NCBI GenBank assembly: GCA_026874595.1
Contig: CM049314.1
Coordinates: 8,982,729-9,046,728 of the forward strand
DNA from: Sipunculus nudus
Lineage: Eukaryota > Annelida > Sipuncula > Golfingiida > Sipunculidae
Length of the DNA stretch: 64,000 bases
Direction of reading: 5' to 3'
Every line of letters begins with the position of its first letter. Positions within the stretch are counted from its first letter, which is position 1. Positions 26,541 to 38,859 of this stretch are shown here, piece after piece. Both the position numbers and the translations under genes were made by a program. The notes beneath the pieces are model-generated. The model saw only the letters and a program-made list of their open reading frames with translations. It had not been told where the DNA came from and did no database searches.

Positions 26541-28645
26541 TCGATCAGCTTTTGTTGGCCATAGAGCGGCCATAGTGTTGAACATCATATCTGATCGTAC
26601 GAGTGTTGATGATAGCTGCGACTGTAGCGTGTGTGATAAATATTTATTTCAATATAGTTCACGATATGCTGAAAGTGTTTTTAGCTATTGGTGTGACAAA
26701 AGTACATATAGCTTGTGATTTGAATGACACTATCCGTCGGATTTTGACAATATGCAAGAAAGTTTTAATCTCCAATTTTTAATTTCTTTGCCTTATACTG
26801 TAATGAAATAATTTGAAATTACTAACACCTTATGAGTTTACAACTTCTCTTTAAGGTAAAAATCTTAACCTGCTTGGAGGGATATTTTCCCTGATTACAA
26901 AAAGTCACTAAATTTTTTTCCAATTTGTTACTGGAAATTCATTTGTCAAGCAATTTTTTGTTATGTCCGCATAAATTACCCGAGGGAAACTCAACAGCCT
27001 CCAATAATAATCAACATATTTAATTGAAAAATGAAAATGAAAATTTTTTCAATAAACACATAAAATCAAATGAAACAAGTTGCGAATGACAATTGCTGTC
27101 AGTTGTACTTATTGTGTTCTCCAATATAGCAAATGAACTTTCATCAAATCTTTGACATCTTGGTGCATGCGACACCGCCGTGTTAAACTGCATTTTTCTA
27201 TCTATTAAAATGAATTAAATTGTAGATTGTTAGCTAAGCTGTCTGTGCGAAACCTGGGATACAAAATCGTGAGCCAATAATTTTCTTCTTTCATATTGTG
27301 ACGATTTATTTGTCATTCATTCCATAACTCAAGGGGATATAGCCATCCATGGATATATACCCACTCACTGTGAAAAGTTAGTGTGGTAGAACTATATAGG
27401 TGTATACATCCAGTTTAAAAAAAAGTAGGTCTAGGAGAATGTTTAATTACAATTGATTAATCCGTCACCACAATACTTGCTGCAATAAGGGAAAAGTGTT
27501 TTTTTTTAAGATTTGAAAATTATTCATCATAGCCAGCCAGGGCCGATGGGCACATGCTTTCGGTCTTTATGATAAAAAACTCTGTATATTGTGCTGTTTT
27601 AAATTTAAAGATCAAAAGATGAATGCATGTAATGCATTAGCTTTATAATGCATTTACTGATCGTCACATGCCTGGTATTGTATCCGTGGGACTATGTGTA
27701 CATCACCAACACTGTTATTCTGTTCAGAGTATTTACACTGGGATATTTATAAACAACTCACACATGATACGTGCCGGCCTCATCTGAGAACAATTGATAA
27801 CGTAAACATATAATATTACAACGAATGCTTATGCCTTATGATAAATTAATCAAATAATCTATGTCTAGATATACTGGTCTACTTTCTGTTTAGCTTAAAA
27901 TAAATAAATAAATTACCAGGTGTTTGCTCGTGCGGCAATAGCTTATTTTTGGCTATTGGTTATTTATGACACAGACAGTTTAAAATTTATTGTAATTAAA
28001 TGTACTTATTGTGAATTACCTACAAAGAGGACAGAGTTGTGGGTTATGAAATAATTAACCATAATAACTGCGTTATACACATAACCATAGAAGAACAATG
28101 GGCTACCTCTATGTGCTGCGCGTGGAGTCCTTGTCCGAATGAAGCGTTTGTTTGTTTTAGCTAACAGATCCGACAGTAATACTATCTGGTGGTCACGGCC
28201 TTCATCAAGAGGGATTGCGTTCATCCTCGTTGGTATGTGTGTGTTTGTGTGTGTTCACAACATAACTCATGATCCTAATTCAGGAACATCATCAAGGAAT
28301 ATTCACAAATGTACAGTAACTTATGCAGAATGAACCAGGGAATATGGGGCGAATAAGTGAATGTAAACACGATTTGGGAGCATCCCACAACAGAGACTCC
28401 GATATCACGAATGCAGATTATTTATGTTTCGCAATGCTAAATGGTGTCTATGCTGGCTTCACCGTTATATTATGACTGGCATTGAGAACACAATACCCCC
28501 AGTTGGTGTTTCTTTTAATAATTAAAAACTAATCATTGATTTTTATGTATTAAAGTACAATTACAAGATATTTGGTTTGTGGATCATTCCACTTTATGTA
28601 AATTTATTTATCCGTTGTCTTTATAAACAGACTACGTCTCAGTAT

Positions 28646-28648
<3 letters not shown>

Positions 28649-28720
<72 letters not shown>
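28649..28720. repeat. (TA)n-(GA)n at the left border of the GH35 fragment
   Basis: A TA run then a GA run; homology to the parental GH35 locus begins immediately after. The parental locus has a GA run at 21140-21172 in the matching place, so the tract may mark the duplication breakpoint. Confidence 0.92.
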
Positions 28721-28724
<4 letters not shown>

Positions 28725-29998
28725 AATCCAGATATTCGTCTGCTGCTCTGATGCAACTTTACTTTTATGTGGCATATCATGCTGCTCTTATGCAACTTTA
28801 CTTTTATGTGGCATATCATTTTAGGTCAATTTCTTATAAAACATCATATTAATAAATAATTTATACTATATTTTTTATCATATATCCAATTTCAGATTGC
28901 CACAGCCAGCGTTACCGTTGCAGTCGTATCTCCCACAGTCATCATCTTCTGCCGGGAAGCTGTTGCTATGGACACGCATGAGGCGTCTATACAGACGTTT
29001 CAGACCTAACAACATCCAAAAAACTTGGCTTTCTATTGATATTTTTCGTCGTGTACAAGAAGTGGCCGACCGAGAGAGCACATACAGAAAGTAGGTGAAC
29101 TAAAAAAAATATTCTTGTCATGGCTCAAGCATTCTTATCTGTTCTGTCTGAAATAAGACATTTATGGGATGGAATAACACATTTAAATGCGGTTGGAATA
29201 TCTAGTATATTAATATTATTAGTATTCTCATAAAACATTTTTTTTTCTTGTATAAAACAAAGAGTCATGTTTGAGTTAGGCGATAAAGTTCTTTTAGCAA
29301 ATTCTAGAAAAATAGCCACATTCATTATAACTGCTACACTCAAGACAAATTAGCAATAACATGTACCTTTTTAAGTATGTCCTTATCGCATTTGATATAT
29401 GATGTTGAATAAAATGCATCATTTCGGATTTTGCCATTCTATTTAACAATTGTAATTTTGTATATGCTGTTATTTAATGAAAGTGATCTATTTGACGGTC
29501 GGAAAATTCTAATTACTTGCTTTTCCAGGCCCAAATCTGAAAATGATAAAACGGGCATACGGTTCTTCCTATTCCTTAATTATATCACAACATAGTAAAT
29601 GTTGACTGAATATATACATAAAGTAACTTATTCTTCATAAATACTTAGTAATATACTGAACTAATATTTGAACAGAAAATAAGAATTGGTTGACGCGTAG
29701 TGAAGTTCTTTGAATTGTTTTACTAGATGTCAAACTAAGGCACGAGGTAAGAGGAGAAGTGCCCGGATGTATCCAAGATGACCGGGGAGAATGTATAAAT
29801 AGGACGACCATATCTACCTCAAGGTCAACACCAAGGTCAGCTGATCCAGAGTCAGGGTTACATATTAAACACAGGTCCTTCTATTTAGACGGCAAGATTT
29901 TCAGGATCATCAGTGGATCGTTTCATTATTTCCGCACAATTCCTTCTCAGTGGAGGGACCGTTTATACAAGATGAAGTATGCCGGCCTTAACACGGTC
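28700..29998 (+). pseudogene. Truncated 5' duplicate of the GH35 gene
   Basis: This copies the parental locus from about 21141 to 22387, including exon, intron and the start of the large exon. The first-exon copy (28896-29090) has one extra A in an A-run near 29020. This shifts the frame inside the hydrophobic anchor, so the membrane segment is lost. The large-exon copy (29727-29998) keeps its acceptor and reads in frame through SGSFHYFR and YAGLNTV. Homology then stops abruptly at 29998, before any catalytic residue, and the reading frame ends at 30037. A 40-base segment around 28739-28820 is tandemly doubled relative to the parent. It is too short to encode an enzyme and is best read as a dead fragment. 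Confidence 0.88.
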
Positions 29999-30157
29999 CA
30001 ATTCCATGGTTTTCTGGTAATATGGTTGCCTTCTTGAGAAAGTGATGACAGTAGTGACCCTACAACACCATTAATTACTTTTACTCATAATTAAACGATC
30101 ATCTACCTGAGTTTTAAGCCAAACAAGGTCCTTGGCCTACAAATATTGTGTAAGGGG

Positions 30158-30813
30158 TCAGTAGTCAACGTCACTCTTCAGGTAAGCCAGTGGGGTGCGT
30201 GGGTTCACGATCATTACTCCCTTGGCTGCTGGACTGGCAGGAAACGTTTCTTGCTGGACATTGGCGTTAATCACGTCAGCAGATTCGTAATTGCTATCCT
30301 CATCACTAGAATGCTTTTTTGAGTCCACAGGTTGTGAGATTTGATACTTGTTAACATTGATGGCCGGGGTACTGGAGCTGTCGGCGTCCGATTTTCGATC
30401 TTCATGCATGGCCGCCTTAGGATGACGCAAACTCATCCGAATACTGCGCCTGCGCACTTCGTCTATCTCAGCATACGTTTCCTCCTCTTCCCCAACCTTT
30501 TCATCCTCTTGGTCAGGGTCTTTTGGCGAAGGTGTCTCCGTCCGGGAACTATATATAAACAACAATTTGGTACACAGTAGTTTTATTTTTCAAGAAAAAA
30601 AAATAATAAAATGTTTTGATTAAGATTTTTCAATCTGCTAGAAATGTATCACCACTTACCTGGAGTGTTTGTTACATTTGTATCCCGAACTACGCCTGCC
30701 TATGACACAGCCGAAAATGAAACCAACCACTACGGATCCGCATAGAAGTGAATACTTAAACCAATTCTGATCTGTAATCTTCCCAGTAGGTGCATTCTTC
30801 TTACCAGATGCAT
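30158..30813 (-). CDS. Exons 6-7 of the lectin receptor: membrane helix and cytoplasmic tail
   Basis: Exon 6 (30660-30813) encodes a stalk, one hydrophobic helix and a basic stop-transfer (GRRSSGYK). Exon 7 (30158-30548) encodes an acidic, Ser-rich tail with several tyrosines: one in TYAEI (a YxxI motif) and others in NKYQIS, SNYESA, LAYLKS and the terminal DY. TYAEI lacks the hydrophobic or Ser residue at -2 of a strict ITIM. Endocytic sorting or an SH2 docking role is possible but unproven. Confidence 0.8.
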
Positions 30814-32223
30814 CTGTTATATAAATAAGTTAACATCTCTGAATTAGGGTTTACGGGGGCTAGTCACAGTTTCTTTGGCATGTAGGTTTATAAATATAGC
30901 TCATCAATCCTTCTCAAGTACCTTGAAGTTTTGCTTACTGAAGTTTCACCGATTTGTTTAATTTAATCATTTTGTTGAGTGAAAATAAAACAGAACAATA
31001 TGGTCGCCGATATGTGTGCGCTTATCAATTTTAATTTCCTTAGGCTGAAATATTTCAAGGCGGCAAATATACCTTTACTTTTTTATAGTTAAATTCATAA
31101 TTTAGCAGAAATGTAACATGCGTGATGGTTTTAAAGTTTATAAATGGATGTGCCGTTGATAAAAAATACTTTATCATGAATTGACATATTCCCATGCGGG
31201 TGACCTCCTTACCTGCATTCATTTTGATACAAACAAATGAATGATTGCTATAACACGGAACACGTTTCCATCTAAGGTCATCAGGCCCGTCAAAGATGAA
31301 GGTAGCACAGTCTCCTTTACCACTCTCTACTGGTCGTATCAACACATCAATAATGGGCCCCGTCCCTGCAGAAAGACTTTCGTGATTGCGTTAGTGCACA
31401 TGGTGACTGGTTGTAGACGAATAACGCCATGAATACCGCCTCGTCGTATTATAAATACAGACTTAGCTGAAAAAACTCTTACTCCCTTCTCGTCAAAGTC
31501 TTATTATAAGGCAAAGACAAATGTGAAAACTGTTATCTCAGTTAAAAAAATAAGTGTTCAATTCAAACCTGCACTTTTGTTTGTGAATCGCCATTCCTCA
31601 GCCCTCCATCCAATCCAGTACTCGTAATCTTTGAAACCAGGGTGCTCCTTGAGTTGTTTTACTGTGTTTCCGCCTGATATACCGTTAGATTTAATCCACA
31701 AATGCCCCCCCTTTGCTTGACATTCCGTCTCGGCTTGATACCATGTGAGATCATGCAGTCCTACCTTCAAGCACGACCCTGCCCCCAACAACAGGCAGTT
31801 CCAGTAACGGCATGTTTTACAGTGTGCACCTAAGGTATGCAATAAACATAAAATGAAAGCAGTGTAAAACAATTCGACAGACAGATTGATTGGCGGAAAT
31901 TATATAGTTTATAATTAGCAACATTTTACTTTTAAAAGATTCCAAAGAAAGCTAACAAATTTGTCTGTAGCCTTGTTCCTTTTGTGTATTTTACCTATCA
32001 CTGTAGAATAATGAATATAAAATTACATGTAACATATACATGTTTGTCCTTACCTCTGACAAAGCATAAAAAACCTTTGACTTTCACGTCACAAGAGGCA
32101 GCTTTAACTCTGCCACTGTGTATTTTGAGACAACGCTTTGATGAGTCCTTTGTGAGCTGAAGCTGTTCGTCTTCATCAAGGACACATGACTTGTCTGCAC
32201 AGTTAACACCTTTAAATTGGAAA

Positions 32224-32264
<41 letters not shown>

Positions 32265-32325
32265 ATCTTGTCTTTACCTTGTTGGCATTTTATGTTTAAA
32301 TAATCAGTTCACACCTATCAATTAG

Positions 32326-32391
<66 letters not shown>

Positions 32392-33953
32392 ATCTTGTCT
32401 TTACCTTGTTGACATTTTATACTAAAATAATCAAATCTGCTTATTTGAGAGTTTAAACATAGTGGTTACTTTTGCTGATGATTTAGCCTTCGGCGAGATG
32501 GACTGATATCAGAGATCCCTTACCTGTTGATATAACAGGTTGCCAGTGGTCAAATTGATGTCGTTCAACAGCAAGCCAAGTGTGTTGAATCGTTGAATTT
32601 TCCATTTGCCTCCTTAAATATTTCCGGTCTTCTGTTCCCAAATATCCAGGCAGCCACATGTTAAGATGGCTGCAATTTGTTTCAGCATTCGTTTTGGTTG
32701 ATGGTCCAGCGTTGAAAAAAATTTCTTTTACACCAGAAAAATAAACAGATGTAATATAAGGGTACTTCTCAGAAAAAACTGAACGAGGCCTACATGCTGT
32801 TTTGGTTACTCATACTTGATTCATTGAATAATGTTAATGTTACTGCCTACGGTAAAAATTACGGAATGCTTTTATATTTATGTTACCAAGTCCGGCGCTT
32901 GAATTCAACAAGCTGTATCAGCTGTACCTTTTAAGGTTATATCATAGCTACGATATTTTCTCCTTCCTTTAGGATTTAATGTGATAAGTATTGAGATATT
33001 ATAAATCTGGAAGGCTTTTTCTACTTTCATCAGGAGAAGACCAGCGCGGGAAGCTGTCTCAGCTGTATCTTTTTAAGGTTATATCTATACCTATGATATT
33101 TCTCCTTCCTATAGGGTTTAATGCTGGTTATAAGTATTAAAATATTATAAATCTGTAAGGCTTTTTCTGCTTTTATCAGGAGGAGACCAGCACGGGAATA
33201 TGTTTGTGACCTTGTGATTGCCATGTCTTGTATGTAATCCAACAGAGAGTGTTAAATCATTCCATGTTCAGCCCTCACGCAGCGGCTGAGCATTGCAGTA
33301 GTTCTATATCTCCTTTGTTTTAACCGAAGCTTGATTTGCAAGATTTATTGAAGTTTTACCAAAAGGCCCGTCACACCCTCACAAAAGTTTATAAAAAAAA
33401 ATAGCGCGGGTGTTACGTGTTTAAACTTTATGCACGAGGCGACAGTCTCTCATTGGTCCCATAACATCTCCTGGCCTGTGCCAGGCCTAGTTGCGAGACC
33501 CCAAAACTCTTGATATATAAAGCACCGTTTAAACCGAAGCAGATAAAGAACGACTAAAGGGTATAAACGCTGCTTTAGGAGTGCACTTTCCGTGCTGGTT
33601 TCCACTTTATTATGGTCTGTACATTAAGTCGTAATGGCACCGAGGGGTAAATTATTTTTATGCTTTTCATATATAACGAATAATTGTTGAAAATGCCCGG
33701 GTTGGTAAACGTTATCGTAAATATACCATGCGTTCAACAAATAGCACAAAGGGTTTATCATTACACACAGTGTTCATCAGATCTAAGGATTTACAAACAT
33801 CGAGTAGCACAAATATAAAGAAGTGTCATTAATAGGCATATATAAGACTTTTGTCCCATTACATATATGAAAAAAAGATAATATAAGTTAAAACGTACCT
33901 GTAATGGTAGCAAAACTGCAGCGAAAGATCAGAATTATAATAAGAAAATACAT
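30158..33953 (-). CDS. Two-CTLD type I transmembrane receptor-like protein, seven exons
   Basis: Exons in transcript order: 33953-33899, 32724-32524, 32209-32054, 31829-31569, 31365-31213, 30813-30660, 30548-30158. Every junction has GT/AG and every phase agrees, giving 456 residues and a stop. The protein has a signal peptide (MYFLIIILIF...), then a divergent C-type-lectin-like domain over exons 2-3 (WLPGYLG; KGFLCFV). A second CTLD follows over exons 4-5 (WYQAETECQAKGGHLW, YWIGW, GDCATFIFDGPDD, C....FVCIK), then a short stalk, a membrane helix (LLCGSVVVGFIFGCVIG) and a ~130-residue acidic/Ser-rich cytoplasmic tail. No EPN/QPD plus WND set is visible, so calcium-dependent sugar binding is not supported. 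The role is probably recognition or adhesion. The ligand is unknown. Confidence 0.88.
31213..31829 (-). CDS. Exons 4-5 of the lectin receptor: canonical second CTLD
   Basis: Exon 4 (31569-31829) carries the long-form start cysteines (CKTCRYWNC), the Trp-Tyr-x-Ala-Glu helix (WYQAETEC), a WIGW-type core and the hydrophobic strand. Exon 5 (31213-31365) carries the C-terminal strands with two cysteines (GDC and CYSNHSFVC). The intron sits between NKSAG and TGP. The usual WND triplet is replaced (LRWKRVPC), which argues against classical calcium-dependent sugar binding. Confidence 0.82.
32054..32724 (-). CDS. Exons 2-3 of the lectin receptor: first CTLD-like domain
   Basis: Exon 2 (32524-32724, 201 bases) and exon 3 (32054-32209, 156 bases) are both symmetrical phase 1-1. 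Exon 2 holds the first domain half (NCSHLNMWLPGYLG, then TWLAVERHQFDHW). Exon 3 holds the cysteine-rich second half (CADKSC, RCLKIHSG, SCDVKVKGFLCFV). Exon 2 begins after a weak acceptor (GTGTAAAAG), yet the phase fits and the matching site is conserved in the second copy. The fold call is by pattern only: the cysteine and Trp layout resembles a CTLD but is divergent. Confidence 0.65.
32229..32391. repeat. (TA)n tracts in intron 2 of the lectin gene
   Basis: Two TA tracts (32229-32262 and 32330-32391) separated by a segment whose flank (ATTGATCTTGTCTTTACCTT) is repeated after the second tract. The second copy has the related tract at 48621-48710. Confidence 0.92.
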
Positions 33954-34941
33954 TGGATAACGTAAATGTACACAACTCTCTGATACCTTTACACGAATTA
34001 CCAGAGCCCTGTTCGTATCGCAGTATCAGATACTACATGATAAACTACTGCTGCAACAATTCCAGTAACCAGGCATGGAGGTTTTAAGTAAACAATTAGG
34101 ACAGGCTTCCATATAGATCTTCCAATTAATCAACAAAGAGAAACGACAATTTTTATTATGCGAGTGAAACAAAGCCCGCTGGTTTTGTAAGTGGCATAAA
34201 TTAATCCGGTTATAATATGTTATAACCGGGGTATACTGGTAAGTGTGTGCAAATATAAACACATATATAATAAGACCACCCACGAATCTACACTAACATG
34301 CTTTTATTTGCAGACAATATTAACGAGAACTGACAATCATCACTTCGCTGAAAGTCAGACATGAGATAAAGAACATGTCTAGGTTCAGAACACATTACGC
34401 AAAGCCGGGAGATCATAAGTTCGAATCTTAGCGGTGGAGCGGTCGGATTTTTGGCCGTCACCCAGTGTGAGCGCTTTGCGGATAAAATGGGAAGGCTGTG
34501 GCCACATTCGCGGTTCACTCACAGACGAGTGCGCCTTTCGAGGATTGCTTGGTGTAATGAAACAGTAATGGGAAGTATTACACACCTAGGAACTCGACCT
34601 TGGGTGATGATCTTCAGTTACGCCCTATCACGTAGTCCGAAACCGCAATGTACATAAACTCACCTAAACAAGCAATAAAAATGTGTGAATTGCATCCACC
34701 AAAAATAATAAAACAAAACCACACACATGCATCGTGGGGTATCTTTACATTGATAATAATTCCTATTCCAATTGATCCATTAAATTTAATATTTATAGCC
34801 GTATGTGCCTTGCCGTTAAATAAGTTCATTACATTTATTGGGTTTGGTGCATGTCGTTAGAACTTATGAATACATGACGCAGCCGCTTTGTTAAGAGAGA
34901 TTTTAAGCGATGTGGAAGGAAAGGAAAGGAGTATTAGAAGG

Positions 34942-37900
34942 ATAGAGTTTGAATAAAATAACCGGTACAACGACACCTGGCTTATATAATGAGAGCACTT
35001 TTCCTGATTTTTTTTTCTAACGACAAAGTCGGTTGGTAGGACCATTCCCAAAATGTGAACGGTAAATTTGGCATGACCCAAACATATGGGACATTACAAT
35101 ACCAGGTTTAATTAATCAAGACATTTAAGTGGATAACAATAATCACCGGGATTTATAAAGATATACAGCGTTATGTAAACTGTAAGGCCGAAGTTTTGCC
35201 GCTCTTATCGAGGAACGTGCAACGGAAAAGCAAACAATACATACATATATTTAAACTCTTAGTTCATCATACCGAATAGTAGGCAGGTTTCCCGATGTGT
35301 TAACATTCCAGATGAAAGCTCTCAAAACTGTGAATAGATACGGTAATAGATAAACTTGTTTAACGGTCGATAGAATGAAACTTATTTTGTACACTTTCTC
35401 GATGTTATGACCAAAGAATCTTGTAACTTCAATGCACTAAATGGTTAAATGTTTAATCTTTCAGCCAAATATACTATCAGGAGATACTGATTAAAATATT
35501 TTTTTTTATAATTTTTACCTCTCTGAGGCAACCAAAATAGTAGGCAATATATCTCAATGCTTGAAAAAAATATTAGTTAAATACCAGTATCATTATGCCT
35601 AGTTCCCTACGCCCATCTGGACTTTGTAGGGAAGTCAGCGGACCCAAAGATTTATTAAAGGTGTGCGGAGCATTTAAATGAAGGAACTGTCAATTGCATA
35701 CCCCGTGACAAAAGTTGGTCTTAATTGACTTTACTTATCAACATAAATTAGTGGAATTTGTATTATATAAAACAATCAATGGTTGTGATTGCATTGACGG
35801 CAAAGATAATGAGCATAGTTGGTTATAAAGGTTAAATCACGTTCAAGCTTAATAGTAATGCGGACTCGTGATGACAGACACACTGACTGGCTTGTTATAT
35901 CAGTGTGTTTAGAGAGGAACCAACGTCTATACTGCTGAGGAGACAATCTTTCAGCCCTTTATTTCTCAATAGAAAGGACTATAATGTGGTTAGAAAGGGA
36001 ATTATAGTTAAGTAATTCCTTCTTTTCAAAAGTTTCTTCATTGTTTGCATACAGCACCCCTTTAGGAACAGACCTATATGCAGAACAATAAAAACTCCTA
36101 TCAAGCGCTAATATTTCATTTGTATACCTAGTTGATTATGCATCCTACAGTTCGAATCAGAACGGGAATGACAAGTATAGTACTAAACTATTTAAACAAT
36201 GATATTAATCGACTGATTTCTTCATCATAAATAAAATATATAAAAAGAAAGGGCTTACAAAAGTACATAATATCAATGTACATTAAGACGTCCCCGGTGT
36301 CAGGAGCTACAAACACGTTTATAAACGGAGTGTGGGGAATAGGTGTTAAATACGTAGGAGACTTCCGATGGTTATATGATGAACAACCGTGACCTTCAAT
36401 TAACTTTACAAGAGGCTGTTATAATAATTTTCTGCCAATAATTTCACCAGTTTAAACTGCTAAGGTGAGCTCGTTCAAGTGTCCATCAGAGTAATTTAAA
36501 AAGAAAACTTTAATAAACCATATTTGGTAAAGCCCCTTGCACCAGCAATCATTTCGTTTGCTTCTTTACTGTATACATACGTAGATAAAGCGACCGCCAC
36601 TTATTGCATGTTATGATGATCAAACAACACTAACTTCTTTGAGTCCTTTTAGGTAGCTGTGTGTTTGGTTTGCTGATAACAAGGCTTGACGCATATTCTG
36701 AACCTGTGGGGATACCACATGCAAGAAAAGCATCAATTGTGCCCATCAAAACCCAATAGCCATAATTGACAGGATACTGCACAATATACTGCGCACTCTA
36801 TATGGTATACGTTGAGATCGTGACTCAGCATGGGTTGTAGAAACATAACATATATGTCGTGGTGAACTTAGTGTCATAGCAAACATGCAGCATTTTCGAG
36901 CGAGTGGCCCCATCACTCAGCAGTAAAATTTGAGCCTCGCCTGCGAGTCCTGTTACACTGTGTACCTAACCGATGAACAATACTCATTTGGTATATTTAC
37001 TTGTGTATTAAGGGATGTATCATTGTTGTACCAATGAATAAATCCTGGCTTGTTATATTTGTGTTTTGTGGGAGGAAACAGCGGTTATACTGTTAATTGA
37101 TAGGATAATAATTGTGCCTTTTTTTCTCAATACAAAGGATTATAGATTGATTAAAAGGGAATAATGGTTAAATAATTCTTTTTTGCCAAAAGTGTTTCCA
37201 TGCAGTTAAAGGCGCCCCCTTTCCGATAGAGCCATTGATAAAACAGCATTGACTCTTACCAAGCGCTGATATTTCCTCAGTTTACATTAATGATCATTAC
37301 CTAATACAGTTGCTTGAAAAATTGTGATTCAGCTTTTATAGTTATTTTAGTTCTTGACACAGATATTGGGAGAATATATGCTTTGTCAGAAGCTGGGTAA
37401 TTTACAGTTTCACGAGCAAGTAAATTTGACAGAGTAATAGCGAGTACATCTTCACAACTTAAAATTGACCACGAACCAATGCAGCCCAAATGTCTCCTGT
37501 ACAAATACATCAAAGTTTGGCTAACAGAATCTTTTACTTACAAAGACATTCACTTTTTCATAGGAATTGCGGGAACTGGAAATGGAAATGCGCATCTAAC
37601 AGCAGATTTGACGTGAAGTGTAACAAATGTACGCCCTGAAGTTGTATACTGCAAATTTTAGACCATTGAGTGTTAAAGAAAAATTTAAGCTGTAATGAAG
37701 CACATTTCCTCTTGCGACATAGAGATGTCAGAAAAAGTAAAAACTGTTTACTTATGATTCACAACTTATGCTTTAAAGTAAAGTGGTGTTATGTATAAAT
37801 ACTTGACCTAGGGTACATGTCATATTTGAATATCAGTGCTTTCAAAAGATACTGCAATATCCAGACAGACGTCTGAAAACAGATGCACCTCATGAGTGCA

Positions 37901-38859
37901 TGATGTAACGTCGAGCGGAAACTGCTGTATACATTGCTGCCTCAGCTTCTAACCAGCAGCGTATAGGCAGGTCGCAACGGGAGCCCAGTAAGAGAATATC
38001 GCAGACTACTCTCGACTCGCCTGACATCAACAGACGCCGAACCCCGACTGCAGTTCAACAAGTGCATTATACAGCACGCCTCCGATTAGCTTTAGGTTTA
38101 AGAGGTACTATGAGTGTTAATCTTCTTATATTGTAAGCTGCAGTGTTTAAAATTTGTGTAAAGGCAAGGTGATTTGCATTTGTTAAGAAGGCCTCGTCGT
38201 TTGTAACCCTAAATTTATCGTTTCTATGGAAATGGGATACTATTAGGTCATTTTCATTCCGATAAACTTGTGCAAAGGTGAATCCGGTGACATTATGGAT
38301 TGTCAACATAAAATTAATAAATCAATTACGTCTGAGGAGGCTGTGTACAGGAAGAGTGTGTAGTGAAAAGGCAGACCTCGCCGCTCTCTCCCTCGACTGA
38401 CAGATGTGTAGCCAATGAATCGCTTACAGTCGAAGATAGAGCTGATCGACTCGCACAGACTTATCTCTGTAATTGTTCTCGGCCTAAAGATACTAATTAA
38501 TGAGTACACAAATACGATAATCATATAACAGTTACCGAATCCACGGTCCAGTATCAATCATGGTAGATGTCATAGTTTCAACACGATGTTTGCTCCTTAG
38601 TCAGACTGTACTTACACATGTGTAAATCTAGCCACCTGATTTCATCAACTAATTTACTTAAAATGGATATTTAATAGAAGGTACTCTTTCACAATGTGCC
38701 TTATTGAGTTAATGTTCATGAATAAAATTTGATACCAAAACTAGTGAACGTAGCCACTCCCGCCGCTGTATCAGTATAAAAGACCAATGCTGCTGCCAAT
38801 ACCGAAATCAGAAATTGCCATAAAACAGTTGAGTATGGTGATTTTCTTAATATTTTAAT
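34942..38859. other. Gene-free sequence between lectin copy 1 and the retrotransposon
   Basis: Holds the diverged duplication 35888/37048. No exon, RNA gene or element otherwise seen. Confidence 0.5.
35888..37310. repeat. Diverged direct duplication, ~1160 bases apart
   Basis: 35888-36160 and 37048-37310 share GGCTTGTTATAT, GAGGAAAC/CAACG, TTTCTCAATA, AAAGGGAAT..TA...GTTAA.TAATTC and CAAGCGCT(A/G)ATATTTC in the same order. No gene is visible in either copy. It lies between the lectin gene and the retrotransposon. Confidence 0.6.

Larger units (their letters stand above)
26550..34941. repeat. Segmental duplication, copy 1
   Basis: Direct-orientation partner of 44600-50781. It is visible as an older, strongly diverged part (26550-28110 and 30050-31200) and a nearly identical part (31280-34941). 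It contains the intact lectin receptor. Relative to copy 2 it has three extras: the GH35 fragment block (28.2-30.0 kb), a ~370-base segment (about 33373-33745) and an internal tandem doubling (about 32917-33045 and 33047-33197). Homology ends at 34941, after TATTAGAAGGA. Confidence 0.85.

Noticed and set aside
30248-30475. ITIM in the lectin receptor tail
   Set aside because: TYAEI has Glu, not Ile/Val/Leu/Ser, at the -2 position, so only a YxxI motif can be claimed.
34380-34660. Possible tRNA-derived SINE (GTTCGAATCT at 34419, also in 50.2-50.5 kb)
   Set aside because: A B-box-like word is present, but no convincing A box or tail. The second occurrence is explained by the segmental duplication.
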